NCBI RefSeq assembly: GCF_963676685.1
Contig: NC_092355.1
Coordinates: 67,835,006-67,899,005, forward strand
From: Mytilus edulis
Lineage: Eukaryota; Mollusca; Bivalvia; Mytilida; Mytilidae
DNA length: 64,000 bases
Direction of reading: 5' to 3'
Both the position numbers and the translations under genes were made by a program. The notes under the pieces were generated by a model. That model saw only the letters and a program-made list of their open reading frames with translations, had not been told where the DNA came from and ran no database searches. Of the stretch, positions 1-12,054 are shown piece by piece (the first letter of the stretch is position 1; the number at the start of each line of letters is the position of its first letter).

Positions 1-1729
1 ACATTCCCCAACCTGTCTTCAATAGAAGACACTTTATATAATAAACAAAGTGATATGGTTTCAATGGGCCAATCACAATGCATAAGTCGAAGAAAACAAG
101 ATTATTGATATGGCCAAAAAAAAGACTAAAAGACGACACAACGTAGATTGCATTTGTCTTATTAATTCAACGGATTAAAAATAATATATCTCCTTTTGTT
201 CGTTATATTTTAAAATGTAACTGTAGCGAGTAGAAAAATATTGTATTACATGTGATACGCAGTTGAAATCTAATGATTTTATGATGACATGTAATCAACG
301 ATCTGGCGTTCTCTAACTTCACAAAAACAACATTGGAAGACGGCAAAACCTAACACTTAAATTGAATTTGGCCAATGACGAAGAACACGTTGATAATCCA
401 AAAACTATTAACCAGCCGAAAGTGGAATAAAACGGCGCAACACTTGATCACATATGTAAAGATCAAAACATAAGACTTCAGTTTGATACTAGTAAACACA
501 TAATTGTCTATTTGTATGACATAGCTCTTCGGACGCGCCAAATTTATAAAGTGTTAATTTAGATTCGAAGTGTTTTTTGTGGATTTGTTTTCATCAGGAA
601 CGCATAATACGAAAAACCTCAACATATGGAATGAAAAAATTCTCAAGAAGCTATGAGTAAACGGGATGTAAATAAGAAAGAAAAAAAAACACACTCAAAA
701 GAATGTTAGAAATATGTCCAACAATCAACTGCCAATTCGGAAAAACAAACATTTATAACAAGAAGTTAATGATTGTCAAGAGAACAATTAAAGGCCTGTA
801 CACATTTAATTAACTGATATGTATGATGAGTTTATTTACTATTCAGTTCTGGTAATATTCAGGATTTAAAAGAAACGGTTTATATATATTATATAAAAGA
901 GAGGCAAAAGATACCGAAGGGACCATTGAGGGCATTTCATCAAGATGAAAAAAAGTGTTTTGCAACAAACAAACAAAAACAACAAAAAACCAAACAGAAC
1001 AAACTTTATAAAAACGCCAGTACCTTGTCACTCCAGCAGAAAAAAGCTTTGTAACACCAATAATCTTTTATCTATAGTGCTTAAAGAAGAACCAAATTGT
1101 TTTTCCATTTTATCTTAATGTGTTTTTTGTTGTTAAGAGTAAACAAACAATAAGGTTCTCCGTTATAAATGTATTTTTTAATTTAAAAACAATTAAAAAG
1201 TAAAATAACAAAAATAGCGACTTTCAAGGAAAATTCAAAATGGCAAAATCAAAAGCTCAACCACATCAAACGAATGAAAAACAACTGTAATATTCCTGAC
1301 TTTGTACAGGAATTTTCTTATGTAGAAAACGGTGGCAAGTGAAACCTCTGACTTGTATGACATTCGCATAAAATTTCATTATATTGAAAACAATGTGTGA
1401 ACAAATCAAACAGACATAATAGGTACAAATGTCAAAAATAGGAGTACAACAATCAACATTGTGTTATAATCTTAATCAACAAAAAAACTAATAAATATGT
1501 CAACAAATAAGGAAAACACCAGTTTCGTTTATAGTATGCTAAAAAGGAAGGAAACTTTAACTGGCACATTGGATAATCTGTGCCTGGCAGTTTCAAATTT
1601 GACACGAAACTTTTATTTTTCTGAATTTCTTTTAAACGTTTATACTTTCTGATTCCTCTACATTGTCATCAGACTGGTTTCAAACACTGATATTTTTAGC
1701 GGTTAATGCTTATTTAAATTGAACACGTT
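1..1729. other. AT-rich intergenic DNA, no gene seen
   Basis: The short open frames here lack domain content, splice signals and composition suggesting coding. Around 888-935 there is a short truncated match to the dispersed 3'-region repeat seen fully at 44.85-45.25 kb (AGAGGCAAAAGATACC motif, minus-strand family orientation). Confidence 0.5.
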
Positions 1730-2941
1730 TTAACGACTTGTTGTTTTGCCAAAAATGCACGACAATTCTGCTCTCATCTTTGTACTTATGATGATATATA
1801 TTAAAAAGTTAGATAAACATCCTACTATGGTAAACAATTTCATACCCTTAATGACATATGAATAATATTCAAAGCTTTCCCAGAACGACATGTTTTTATC
1901 GCTTATACTTATTGTCAACAATGCTGCCAAACCTTGTTCATACTTTGTGACAACCAATACCACTAAATAAATAAAATCATAATGTAATTGGAAGTTACTA
2001 ACAATGTACCTCACACAAAACAATATGCTGTTACTTTTGGAACCTCTGATATTAGAAATACAACCAGGACAATGACCACCATTATAATCGACCGTCTTTC
2101 CTGTGCTCTTTGTTGAGTTATCCGGGCACTAAAATTGTTAGTGAATAATTTATAGGTGATGAATACTGTCGACATCAGCATAATAAGGCAGCAAAATATG
2201 ACCAAAACGGTCTGAATCATCAGGTAATATAGCGTGGAGTACTCTAAAACTAAATCATTGGCAATAATCTTGCACCAATCAAACTTTACAGACTCCAATT
2301 TCACAGCAAAGTGACGAGGAAAACTGATGGTCATAACAAGCAAAAAACACACAACACAACAAACGAAGGATTTTCTATTTGTCAGTTGAAATTTCGTCCA
2401 AATTGGAAACATAATTGCAACAACCTTCTGTATTCTAAGGCATGTTGTCAACATGTACGATATGGTATGGAATGTGACGGATAATATTGACAGATGTGTG
2501 GCAACTGTACAGTACGGGTATGTTAAACCACAGATGTGAAGCAACTGTACAGTACGGGTATGTTAAACCACAGATGTGTACGAATTGTGTTATATTCTCA
2601 AAGTAATGTCCTGTACAATCCATTTGTGCCTGAAAAACTGGTTCTAGACCATACGATGAAAATGCTGTCAGAAAATCAGCCACTGATAGGCCTTGCATAA
2701 TAATCGAAGCGGGCGAAAATAGAGATTTACGCCACAGTATAACAAACACGAACAAGTTAAATATCATCGATATATAGCACGTAATCGTTCCGACGTTGGT
2801 AATGTCTTGTAAATATTTATCTCTTCCAAAGTCGAAATATCTATACAAATGAGGAAGATACATTTCCCGTTTTTCTTTATAAGATGAAAATTCACTTAAT
2901 CCAATATTCAGCGACAAGTTTTTAATTCCTTGTGTTATCAT
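1730..2941 (-). pseudogene. Class A GPCR, peptide-receptor-like, frame-disrupted
   Basis: This single-exon coding region encodes a seven-transmembrane receptor of the rhodopsin family, resembling invertebrate neuropeptide (FMRFamide-type) receptors. It would sit in the plasma membrane and signal through G proteins. The start is an ATG at 2939-2941, followed by about 50 polar extracellular residues. TM1 has ITCYISMIFNLFVFVILW and TM2 has GLSVADFLTAF. TM3 starts at a HICGLTYPYC segment and ends in CLRIQKVVAIMFP, which replaces DRY as in several invertebrate peptide receptors. TM4 (CCVVCFLLVM), TM5 (VLVIFCCLIMLMS), TM6 (SIIMVVIVLVVFLISEVPK) and a TM7 with CLSNFLIYI follow. Two defects break the frame. 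A 40-bp tandem duplication (2491-2530, 2531-2570) duplicates the start of TM3 and shifts the frame. A second frame change lies near 2011-2023, between TM6 and TM7. The second could instead be a missed intron. Ligand identity cannot be read from sequence. It is either a pseudogene or an allele/assembly with errors. Confidence 0.8.
2491..2570. repeat. 40-bp direct tandem duplication inside the GPCR
   Basis: Two adjacent 40-bp copies, each starting CAGATGTG and ending GTTAAACCA, differ at only two bases. Because 40 is not a multiple of three, the duplication moves the GPCR out of frame within TM3; each copy alone is in frame with its own side. Confidence 0.93.
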
Positions 2942-3430
2942 AATGTTTTATTGCTACTGCTTTATTGTTTCAAATAAGAGCTATTTGTTCTAAAAATTAT
3001 AACAAAAGAACAGAACTCAAAGGCAAATTCATATCATAATAAATATATGTATCTTATTAGACGGATTTTCACAAAGGATGAGTACACACATTTAACAGAT
3101 TAAAGTTAACCTTCAGAGAGAACAGTTCATTTAAATTGGATGTTTCTAGCTACACAATATTATAGGTTTTCGATTGAAATTAAGATAAGCATTTTATATT
3201 AGAAAAACAAAGGCATTTTCAAAGAACAATTTTTCAGGCGGTACATTTACTTTTTTCTTGGTTTTTCCACTTTAGTAAAAATCATCTTATTGGAATATTT
3301 CCATAAAAAATGTCCATGTATGTTGATATTCCTGCAGACAGATGACAGTGTGCAGCAAACCAAGTAAAAGAAGATAATGACATAAATATGTCACTGTAAT
3401 TTTGAAGCTAGATTATATTTCCTGATAGTA
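2942..3430. other. AT-rich spacer, nothing recognised
   Basis: This is the region immediately 5' of the GPCR reading frame. No TATA or initiator arrangement stands out and no coding signal is visible. Confidence 0.4.
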
Positions 3431-3461
3431 CAATAAACTCATCATAGATAACTGGATTGAA

Positions 3462-3575
3462 ATTTTGTATTCGCGCCAGACGTGCGTTGAGGCTTACAAA
3501 AAACTCATCTGTGACGCTCGAATAAAGTTAAAAAGGCCAAATAAAGTACGAAGTTGAAGAGCATGTCACTACTTT
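3462..3575 (-). repeat. Dispersed repeat, CGCGCCAGACG family
   Basis: The segment contains CGCGCCAGACGTGCG, CTCATCTGTGACGCTCGAA and AAAGTACGAAGTTGAAGAGCAT. The same motifs occur in reverse complement at 12.06-12.35 kb (ACGAAACGCGCGTCTGGCG, CTGATGAGTCTTATG, GCTCTTCTACTTTGTAC). I recognise it from memory as a common mussel dispersed repeat. It has no coding content. Confidence 0.7.
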
Positions 3576-3699
3576 GGAGAGTTGCTTCGTAGAGCCATAA
3601 GCAGACCGAATAAATGGTAATAAGTTTTTATAAATCTAGTGCATTTTTCTTGATTTAGCTTGACCAGGTACACTCCACCCCAAAACTTTGGAAGACAGT

Positions 3700-3912
3700 T
3701 CTTGAAATGTCCTGTACCAAGTCAGGAATATGGCAGCTGTTATCAAATAGTTCGTTTCTATGTATGTTGGAGTTTGTTTTTGTTGCACTTCAGTGTTCCT
3801 GTCGTTCCTTTGCTTTTCTCCTATAGTTGATGTGTTTCCCTCGGATTTGTTTTCTCTCAATCGATTTATGACTATTGAACACCGGTATACTACTGTTGCC
3901 TTTGTTTTTTGT
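3700..3912 (+). repeat. Dispersed repeat, CCTGTACCAAGTCAGGAATATGG family
   Basis: It runs from TGTCCTGTACCAAGTCAGGA to GGTATACTACTGTTGCCTTTG. The same two end motifs recur near 11.17-11.32, 13.66-13.87 and 13.87-14.07 kb. The open frames overlapping it are chance products of the repeat. Confidence 0.8.
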
Positions 3913-5460
3913 ATTATTACCTTAATACTTGAGGAGTTTTATAACGAAAAGGAACCTAAAAAAATCATCTAATGTCAACTTTATCAGATTAAATTTGTTT
4001 TGCAAAGAAATATAGTATGTTATGTAAGTATGAAGTACATTACATTACAGTACAAATTCTGCATCCTGTTGAAATTCCGAAAAGACGACTATAAAATGTC
4101 ATTGAAAAAATTGTTGTCAAAACTTACCCACTTATGAAGCAGTTTAGATAAGTTGATATGCAAACAAAAACTATATTGTTTTGGGTTTTGTCTGCGATGG
4201 CAACAACATATGTGTTACGAATGAAGTTGATAACTGATTTTTCTTAAGACAAAAAGACCAAACAGATTGAAAAAATCGTTGGCCTAAAGCGTATCAAACA
4301 ATTCCGCTACGCACATATACACTTTAATTCAAAGTAATTCATGAATTTCATTTAAGTACAAAAAACTAGAGATATCACATACCATATAAATAAACTCTTC
4401 CAATTGTGGCTGGGAATTTCATCTATAAAATATAGGATGGGTGCATAATTTAGGAATTATAATTGCAAGAATTTAATTACCAATTTCATTTTTATCTATT
4501 GTGATGTGAAGATGGTAAATGGAAAAAAAAATCATGACATCATTTGGAGACGTTTCCGTGACTTGTGTTCCTCAAAATGAAATGTAGAAAAAAAATATTG
4601 TTTTCGCCTTATTTATGTTATCTTATCATTTTTGATTGAAAATGAACATATACAAAAAAACAATTGTGATCTAAATTATTGATGCGTTTTAACGCAGTTT
4701 TTGTTCATTTGATGTTAAAAAACATTTCTTCATATGACAGGAATGCTTGCCCCGAAAAGTATAGATAAACAATTACTCGATCGTAAATTCATACTTGTAC
4801 ATTATGAAATCATAAAACCATTTAGTGGTTTTTGACATATGACCTCGATGTTATCCGGAAGTGACCTTGCACAGAGCAGCACTAGTCATTTATAATCTTA
4901 TTCCACTAAAAACAATATATTCTCTGATTTAACCTGATGAAACTGCAATATGACATCGGAAGGGACTGTCGACAAACCAGTAGTTACTTTTTTTTCCTCC
5001 TCTATTCAAAAGTACTGCAAACGATAAGCTTTTTAGATAATTAAAGTGAGTAAAAAATTTAAACAGGTAGTGCCCTATGAAAAAAAATTTGGTTGTGTGT
5101 CAGCAATAAGTAGGACCGATGGTAAAATAAAAAAAAAACTGTCTTTAAAACAGTTGCAGTTTGATCCTTTGTACTATGATATATTTTTTATGATTTAGCC
5201 TGAAATGTTTTATTTGGAAAATAAACTTCTTTCTAGCCTGGAGACGGTAGACAGTTTCAGCTTTTTAACAAAAACTTTCAAAGATTAAAAAAAAGTTATG
5301 GGTCATTAATTTTCAGAGATGTGATGTAGTATTAATAAAACTGATTTCCAAATGGAATTATGTTTTGTAGACAAAAACAGATAGTGAATAATGACTTGGG
5401 GGATAAACAGACGACTATTATTCAGAATCATTATTCTAATCTATTTTGTTTAAAAACAAA
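3913..5460. other. AT-rich intergenic DNA, no gene seen
   Basis: I found no open frame with domain content, no paired splice signals around a coding-like stretch, and no clear repeat. Confidence 0.45.
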
Positions 5461-5700
5461 TCAATACTGGATACTAACGAATAAGTTGGGAAATGTATAT
5501 CCAATATGCAGGTGAAGTTGGTATATTGCTACTAAGGCGGGGGAAATTATAATTTCAAAATTAAAATCATCTGGTTTCTCAAAGATTCTGGTAATGAAAT
5601 GACTGTGTAAGTCAAATTCGAGATATAAGTCTAAAAATGAGGCGCAGGAAGCCGTGTCTGTTGTTTCTTTAATTTCTAGTTCCTGGAAAAATATTGAAAT
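5461..5700 (-). pseudogene. Reverse-transcriptase-like retroelement fragment
   Basis: The minus-strand translation contains LEIKETTDTASCASFLDLYL followed by a KPDDFNF block, then, after a frameshift near 5525, SSNIPTSPAYWIYISQLIR. This is colinear with the relic at 45.17-45.53 kb, which carries LHLEID, KRDDF, SSNIPAAPAYGEYISQLIRY. I recognise the segment as a recurrent mollusc retroelement protein following an RT palm (D-D) region. Penelope-like affinity is possible but not shown here. The fragment is about 75 codons, has one frameshift and ends in a stop, so it is dead. The upstream hydrophobic part of the open frame (5700-5901) is not recognisable. Confidence 0.65.
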
Positions 5701-5901
5701 AACTCGATAAACGGTTGTTTTATAGTTAAGAAAATAATTCTGTAATATACTGTAGTGACAAATTATAAGCAATATGAAAGTTAATGTATGTGAAAAGGTT
5801 ATGGTCACTTCGTCTTTTGCTATGTCATAAATGAAAAAAAAAATCAGAAGGCTCCAGATCAACGTCATTTTGTAATGGCAGCTCTTAAAATAAATAGTCA
5901 A

Positions 5902-7640
5902 GTTCGGCGTTTTAACATGCTACACAGCATGTGCTTATAATTGAACAGTTTTTTGTAGCATTCTAACAAATAAATATCAGAAAATTTCTCCTTTTTGTCC
6001 ATGTAAATGAAATATTGATATTTTTAGGCCTAACATTTGACCCAAATTTTACAAAAATGAGATCACTCTGGATGTTTATGACCAAAGTTTTCTTGTTGTA
6101 CACACTTTCTTCTTACCATCGATATATAATTAAGGTGAGTGTTCTTCCGGAACATTAAAGTTTTAAGAAATGAACTATGGTTGCAGTACTAATATTTGGA
6201 CTTCGGTGGACCTGTATGTAATATTGTCAATCCTCTCTTGACCGTTCACTGGCCATCGTAGATCTTTCCCAAGTTTTAAGTCTTCCCAAAGCAGAGAATA
6301 AACGTCAACAGCAAAGAATATTAGTTAGCTGAAGCCATATAGTCATATATTTTGATTGATAGATTGATTGCCAATTTGGTGTTAGTTTTACGATGCCTGA
6401 GAGAAAAAAGGCGAGAGCTAATTTCAAATACTTTTAAAATTCAAAGTACAAAAGGTCCATTAATATATAAAAAAAAACTGAAGTTTAAAACAAAATTTCT
6501 AATTTGCAAATGAAATTCAACACAAAGAAAATAGCCACAAAGAAGAGCAACTAACGGACAGAAGACAAACCTGGGAACTGATATTAATCCAGTTTGACAA
6601 GCAATAGACAATCTGACAACACTAAAAAGTAAAAATAAATGGATCTAAAAAAAAAGGGGGAGACGTAAAGACAATTTGAAGCCACTAAACCACAAAACAT
6701 TATTAAACAAAACAGACAAAAAAGTCCCGATTTAAGAGAACAAAACTAGTAGCAAAAAACTCAAATTCAAGTAACGAAGAAACATAATTGCCTGATCACC
6801 TGCATTATTCAGTCGGTTCTTGGTAGGCTCCTTGTTACTTTATATCAAGCCGTAGGAATATTGTTGCTCAATCTTAAGTTTATGTGTACAAAGATTTTTG
6901 TGTTTTGTTTTGGTCCACATTGTGATTTTTTTCTATTCCTTTTTTTTATTTTATAGAATCATGATTGCTGTCTCTTCAGTCTTTTTCCATGACTTAAACA
7001 GCAATCTGTTTATATAGATTTGATAATAATTTGTTTGTAAAAAATGAACAAATACACCTTAAGAACAAATATTTGCAATTTAGAAAAAGTACGCTGACCT
7101 AATTATCATATTTCAAAGTTATCCTCATTGTGAGTAAGAATTAGGAGGTATTTCGGTGTTGCGTGTCTGGTTAAAATCACCACTGTGTGAATCTTACACA
7201 GACTAAGGACTAGCTACACACGATATACCATTCTGCTGAAATAGACGTGTTGAATTATCTAAAACAAAAGGGAATTTAATTTTGAAATGATTTTTTATGA
7301 GTTTCATGTTGATCAATTTATTTGTATTATTTTGCAATGTTGAGTTTTGTTGAACCTTTGTTTGTCTTTTTCGATTCTTCCTCCCAACAACAGAACCTTA
7401 ATTTTTTTTAGTAACTCAAACGTAGCATATTGACGTTAGTCTGGGTTTGTGAAGTTTTTATTTAGTCTAAATCATTAAAAATTGGAAATTCGGAAGAAAT
7501 TGAGACGTCACATTAGCAAGATGAAGTCGTACCAAAGCCTAAATTTTAATAACATTGATACAGCAACATGCAATCATACACAAAGCAGAAGGTAATGACA
7601 TTTTACTGCACTTTCTGCGAAAATTGACAATTTTTACTGA
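5902..7640. other. AT-rich intergenic DNA, no gene seen
   Basis: No coding signal was recognised. The stretch around 6810-6990 is T-rich and may include an old dispersed repeat, but I cannot pair it with another copy in the window. Confidence 0.4.
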
Positions 7641-7644
7641 ATAA

Positions 7645-8098
7645 TTCAAGTTTGGTTAATATGTCCACTTCATTTATTTGCTCCCCCAAGGGTGACTGGG
7701 GAATAGAAATATGGTCACTTGGTTTTCTCCGGACCGGCAGTAAAACGCTTGCCGAAGTAGGGCGTCCGTTTGGCTGTGTGGTATGTATCAAGTTCGCAGT
7801 CAGATCCGGTCAGAATGGGGATGTTAAATTCGATGCCTCGAGTAAAGAGAGTGCCACGCTAAGAACCCTTGCAACAACTCTTTGGGGGTCCGTAGGAGGT
7901 CTGTTGCAAGGCAAAATTTCTGTCCCTATCCAATACACCCTCATTTTCCAGTGGCAGTTCAAATGTCCCCGACCATCATCCCAACGGCCTCTCTTGTGAC
8001 AAGACCTACCTATTGTATTTATTGTGAACTTGTTCTCGTCCTGAATGTGCATGAAATATTTGCCACTGGACGTTAAGCAACCATCAATCAATCAATCA
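7645..8098 (+). repeat. SINE-like dispersed repeat with (ATCA)n tail
   Basis: This ~450-bp island is markedly GC- and CpG-richer than its surroundings (CTCCGGACCGGCAG, GGCGTCCG, GTCAGATCCGGTCAG). It ends in CCACTGGACGTTAAGCAACC followed by CATCAATCAATCAATCATC. A short tetranucleotide tail after a fixed 3' end is typical of mollusc SINEs, and I recall this 3' end from mussel transcripts. I did not find a convincing A-box/B-box tRNA promoter. Four overlapping open frames on both strands are shadows of the GC-rich sequence. Confidence 0.65.
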
Positions 8099-9737
8099 TC
8101 TATCTGCATAGATTTAAAATTAGGATACCATTCCCACTTATATCTTGACTTATTATTATATCGAGGAATTATCAATGATGGTTAGTTGAGATCGTGACAT
8201 TTATTCGAAAGATGAAGATAATTCAATTTTTCCTATTATGAGGCGCCCATTTCTGTGTAGCAATATTCGGACAGCTTATGTATAGCGTTTTATTATCTCC
8301 ATTTTCATAAGATATTTCAGAGATGCGTTTTATATTGATTTTTATGGGATTTTACTGCTAACAAGGTAGCTATACTATGAACAAAGGTCTAATTAATCTT
8401 GTTAAACAGAGTCACGCCTCTGAAAGTTTTAATCTGACATTGTCATGATTTGAATGACCACTACAGTGGAATATATGTTTTGCAGAATAACACAGATATG
8501 TTCCATGTATAGTACTCTTCTTTGATTTCAACCTTCCTAAACACGATTTATCCTTGGAAATATACCCACGTGAACAAGTACTATATGTAGAGCAGGAACT
8601 GTTTAACCTGTCAGAGCACCCATGTCATATTTTATTATGTTTTCGTGTTTTAATTTTTTATCTCTTTGTATTTGATCCCTCCTTTTAATGTCTTTTCATT
8701 AATAATCGGGAGATAAAATCAATATAAAGGTTCAAGAGCTGATGCAACCAAGAACCAAAAAAGTAAATACTATGACAGTGAACAGGGGGAGATACATTAT
8801 TTAACTATAAATTAGACTAAAACATTTAATTACAACAAATTTCAATGTTACATATTTCCTAGACTGTCTTTCCTTGTTTTCATGAAAAACTTGACAAATT
8901 TTATAACCGCAAATTTTCATAAACTAACATTTTATTTTCAAAGTACTGAGCTTGTAAGTTCTTCGGTTTATGTATTGAGCAATTACGTTTATAGTATTAA
9001 AAACAATTCAAGCTGCACCTGATGCAGAATTCGTTTTTTTTTTGTTAACGCCAAACTGACTTAGCTTTGACAATTTGATAAGACTTATAATAAGATATGT
9101 TTTTAAATTCAAAGGAGAATTTTCTTTTACCTATACCAGCAATAATGTAAATTTTCAAGTACACTAGTTTATTTGACAAACATATTAAAGCTGTTATTAT
9201 AATCCTATCAAGTTAAAGGTTTTGATGGCTTGCTGGCTTTGCTTGTATAAATGTTTGCTCAATCGTAACAATTAAAATTGATAGCTGATATCCATAGATA
9301 GGCGGGCTTCAACTTGTATACTTTGCTTAACTTCCGACAACATTTATCATAGTATAATGTAAACCAGTTGAAGCCCCTTCTTACAGTTAAAACAGTTATA
9401 TAAACCTTTGACACCGATTGTCCGTCAATGAAATCGGATTTAAATGTTAAATAAAGTTTAAAAAATATTCAATTTACTAATATCTAAAAAAAATCTGAAA
9501 TGGTGATTGAATGATAGCATATAAAAAATGAGGAAAACTTACATTCATATAAAGGGCAATATCTTTGTAGATGAGTTTATTTTAATCTTAATCTTAAAAC
9601 CGAAATAATATGGTTTATTATACATTTAAGATTCAATGAGCCCTCATTACAATTGCAATTCAATTCTCATTTATGTTATAGTGCATATGTCGTCCAGATT
9701 GGATAGTTGTTCTAATTAAATTTTGCAGTAGTTGCTT
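8099..9737. other. AT-rich spacer 3' of the Death-domain gene
   Basis: It lies downstream of the stop of the last Death-domain exon (minus strand). No additional coding exon is visible, and the 3' untranslated region and polyadenylation site of that gene may lie here. Confidence 0.35.
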
Positions 9738-10112
9738 TCAAACTATTGCACAACGTTTCGACGTACTCTGTTTCTGACCCTGTGGTTTCTTGGGAATTGC
9801 CCCCATGCCCGAAGAGTGTCCAAGAGTATTCAGATCAACATTCTTAAGAACTTCCTGTAAACAATGTGCTCCTCTCCCAATGTTTACTAAGGCCTGTACA
9901 AGGACCCGTATTGTAGGTTTTACTGTTCTGTCTTCTCTATGCGAATAATACCTCTGCTAAATCTCTGGGATTATTACTCTTGATATTTTCCAGGGTTCCA
10001 ATTGACCACCCAACTTCAGCGCCAAGTTGAAAGAATACCTGACCAATTTGTGGTGCTAATGCATCCAAGATACCTTCTGTTGGAATAAAATCTAGGTATT
10101 CCAAAGGAATTT
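9738..10112 (-). pseudogene. Terminal exon with Death domain, frame-disrupted
   Basis: The minus strand has an acceptor-like TGAAATTTCAG ending at 10113, then a coding stretch to a TGA at 9738-9740. The translation carries ILDALAPQIGQVFFQLGAE, a VGWSIGTLENIKSNNPRDLA block and, in a second frame, VKPTIRVLVQALVNIGRGA with HCLQEVLKNVD. This spacing (helices 2-4, then helices 5-6) matches a Death domain, a six-helix adaptor of apoptotic and innate immune complexes. A TAG and a frameshift fall after LAEVLFA, where the family usually has a conserved W-R. Exon phase does not match the 11,704-11,975 exon directly (that exon ends in phase 0, this frame needs one extra base), so an intermediate exon is missed or the gene is decayed. 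Death domain: fairly sure; gene identity: unknown. Confidence 0.7.
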
Positions 10113-10482
10113 CTGAAATTTCAGTATTGTAGATAATTTGACAATTATTTTGAAATAAAGCCTAGCCCGAAACATTGTAAAAATACTATTTGTCCTAAGG
10201 AACCAAATCCCACATCAGGAGACCTCGAAAAATTTGTCATTTGTTTTTTTTAAAGCTCACTGATTTCAAATTTTCGCAATATAGATGTTTTAGCCTGAAA
10301 TGACTGCAAGGTATAACAAATATTTCTAAGCTTTAAAAGTACTGTTTCAAACTCTAGCGATGTTTTTCATTTTTGCTTAGCGTTTGTTAAGATTGCAAAT
10401 TGCATTGCTATACGTCGCAGTATTTATCCATCCAGCATTCATGCATTTAGTTATGATATTTCTTTTGTAAATATAAATAAGA

Positions 10483-10670
10483 TGATGTGGCGTGATTGCC
10501 AATTAGACAACTCTTCCCAAGGGATCACATGACGTAGAAATTAACAACTATAGGTCAACGTACGGCATTCAACAATGTGCAAAGCCCATACTGCATTATA
10601 TAAATGACAAATGTAAAACCATTCAAACGGGAAAACTAACGGCATAATCTATCTACCAAAAATGCACGAA
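10483..10670 (+). repeat. Dispersed repeat, GCCAATTAGACAAC family, in intron
   Basis: It contains the ordered blocks GATTGCCAATTAGACAACTC, TAGGTCAACGTACGGC, CAATGTGCAAAGCCCATACTG and ATTCAAACGGGAAAACTAAC. The same order occurs at 36.36-36.55 kb, and diverged at 40.79-40.98 kb. It lies in the intron between the two Death-domain exons. Confidence 0.8.
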
Positions 10671-11039
10671 AAAAATACTAGCATGTAAGAAAGCAACAAA
10701 CGACAACCAATGAATTACAGTACAGAAACAAACATACAAAATGTAGCGGGGTTAAATATGTAAGCGGGATCCAAGCCCTCCTCTAACACGGGACAGTGGT
10801 GTAACAGTACATAGTCAGAACGAATGATCAAAATCATTTGAAAAAAAATTAACTCAGAAAGAAATACATCTTACAAAAAAAACAAAGAGTGGACGTGGCC
10901 AGGTACTTTAACATTCAATCAACAAAAAGACACTACAAATCTGAGAGAACTCTTAGATATTGTGTTATGTCTTATCGATTGCGGTGTAAATTCTGTAGTT
11001 TTGGTACATTTTAAATATGTCTTATTTGTCATCTTTGTT

Positions 11040-11315
11040 TGTATTGTATTCCGATCACACGGTGTTGTCATTTTAACTATATTTTTAACATCGCCATATA
11101 AGTTGGTGGTTTGGCTAGCAATACAATAAGGTTCAACCCACTATTTATTTAAACGTTCTTTACCAAGTCGGGAATATGTCAGCTGTTATCAAATAGTCCG
11201 GTTCTTCGTAAATTTTACGGACGCCATCACGAGTTGGTAAACCGTCTTTGCAACGCAGATTGGTTTTCTCTAAATCGATTTATGACTTTTGAACAGTAGT
11301 ATACTACTGTTGACT
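11040..11315 (+). repeat. Dispersed repeat copy with an RT-coding patch
   Basis: The left part (CACACGGTGTTGTCATTTTA ... GGTTCAACCCAC) and right part (GATTTATGACTTTTGAACAG ... TACTACTGTTG) match the 13.5-13.87 kb repeat. Between them, 11,202-11,250 reads on the plus strand as LRKFYGRHHELVNR, which is the carboxy-terminal motif of the retroelement relic at 45.17 kb (RKFYGRHHELVDRY). The patch replaces the middle of the normal repeat, so this copy is a mosaic. Confidence 0.65.
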
Positions 11316-11703
11316 TTATTTAATGATATTAGTATCGTTTATTTGAATGTTGATGTATCGTTAATTTTAATGTTTTGTCACTGTCTGATTTGTTTTCCTA
11401 TTGTTATAATACTAGTACCTGTTTTTGCTATCCTGACTCTTCTAACCTACAAAAATAATCATGATACCACGAAATTTCATTAATACATGTAATAACTTAA
11501 ACATCTGGTGAAACTTTTAAGAAACGAAGAACCAATTGTTGTATTCCTTTAAAAAAAATTAATTACAAATTGAAGTTTTGCTCAATTTCTATAACTGTTT
11601 TTCCAATGTATTGTATATGGTAAATGGTATTCCAACAATGTCAATACATATAACGCATTTTCTTAGGATAAAAATCTTGACACAGTAATTATATAAAACT
11701 TAC

Positions 11704-11975
11704 TTGGCACAAGACATGTGTTGATATATCCATATTTGTCAGAGCTTCTGCCAAGGCTTTTAAATTGCTTCCATCTTCCATCTCTCTCCATTTTGATAAA
11801 ACCAAAAACTTAGCTACTTCAATATTTTCTGGGTAGTTTTGTGTGATATCATTCCCTTTTTCAAACATGTTAAGATATGAAACTAATTGATACATTTGGT
11901 TTGATGGAAAATTAATGGAAAAACGCAACAATTCAATATCACTTGGTTTCTGGTTTAAAGCATCATCACTCAAAC
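11704..11975 (-). CDS. Internal exon encoding a second Death-like domain
   Basis: The exon is bounded on the minus strand by an acceptor (GATTATTTTCAG ending at 11976) and a perfect donor (GTAAGT, 11698-11703). Translation gives about 90 residues: LLRFSINFPSNQMYQLVSYL, EKGNDITQNYP, a KFLVLSKWRE block and LKALAEALTNMDISTHVLC. The pattern of hydrophobic helices, with LSKWRE in the position of the LLxxW of Death domains, and the final short helix fit a Death-fold adaptor domain. The frame is open throughout. It joins seamlessly to the 31-nt upstream exon to read DQCDDNCQGLSDDAL. The two-domain arrangement with the 9.7-10.1 kb exon suggests a multi-Death-domain protein, an architecture expanded in bivalves. 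Function beyond protein-protein interaction is not inferable. Confidence 0.72.
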
Positions 11976-12054
11976 CTGAAAATAATCATTGTTACAAAAC
12001 AAAGCAAAACACATACCAAGAAGCATACATTTAATCCCAGAATACTAAACCTTT

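Noticed and set aside
5700..5901. Hydrophobic N-terminal part of the 146-codon frame considered as a membrane protein
   Set aside because: Only the C-terminal part matches a retroelement protein; the hydrophobic part is AT-rich read-through without family signal.
7603..8091. Four overlapping open frames on both strands
   Set aside because: They lie inside a GC-rich SINE-like repeat and have no domain content or conserved start.
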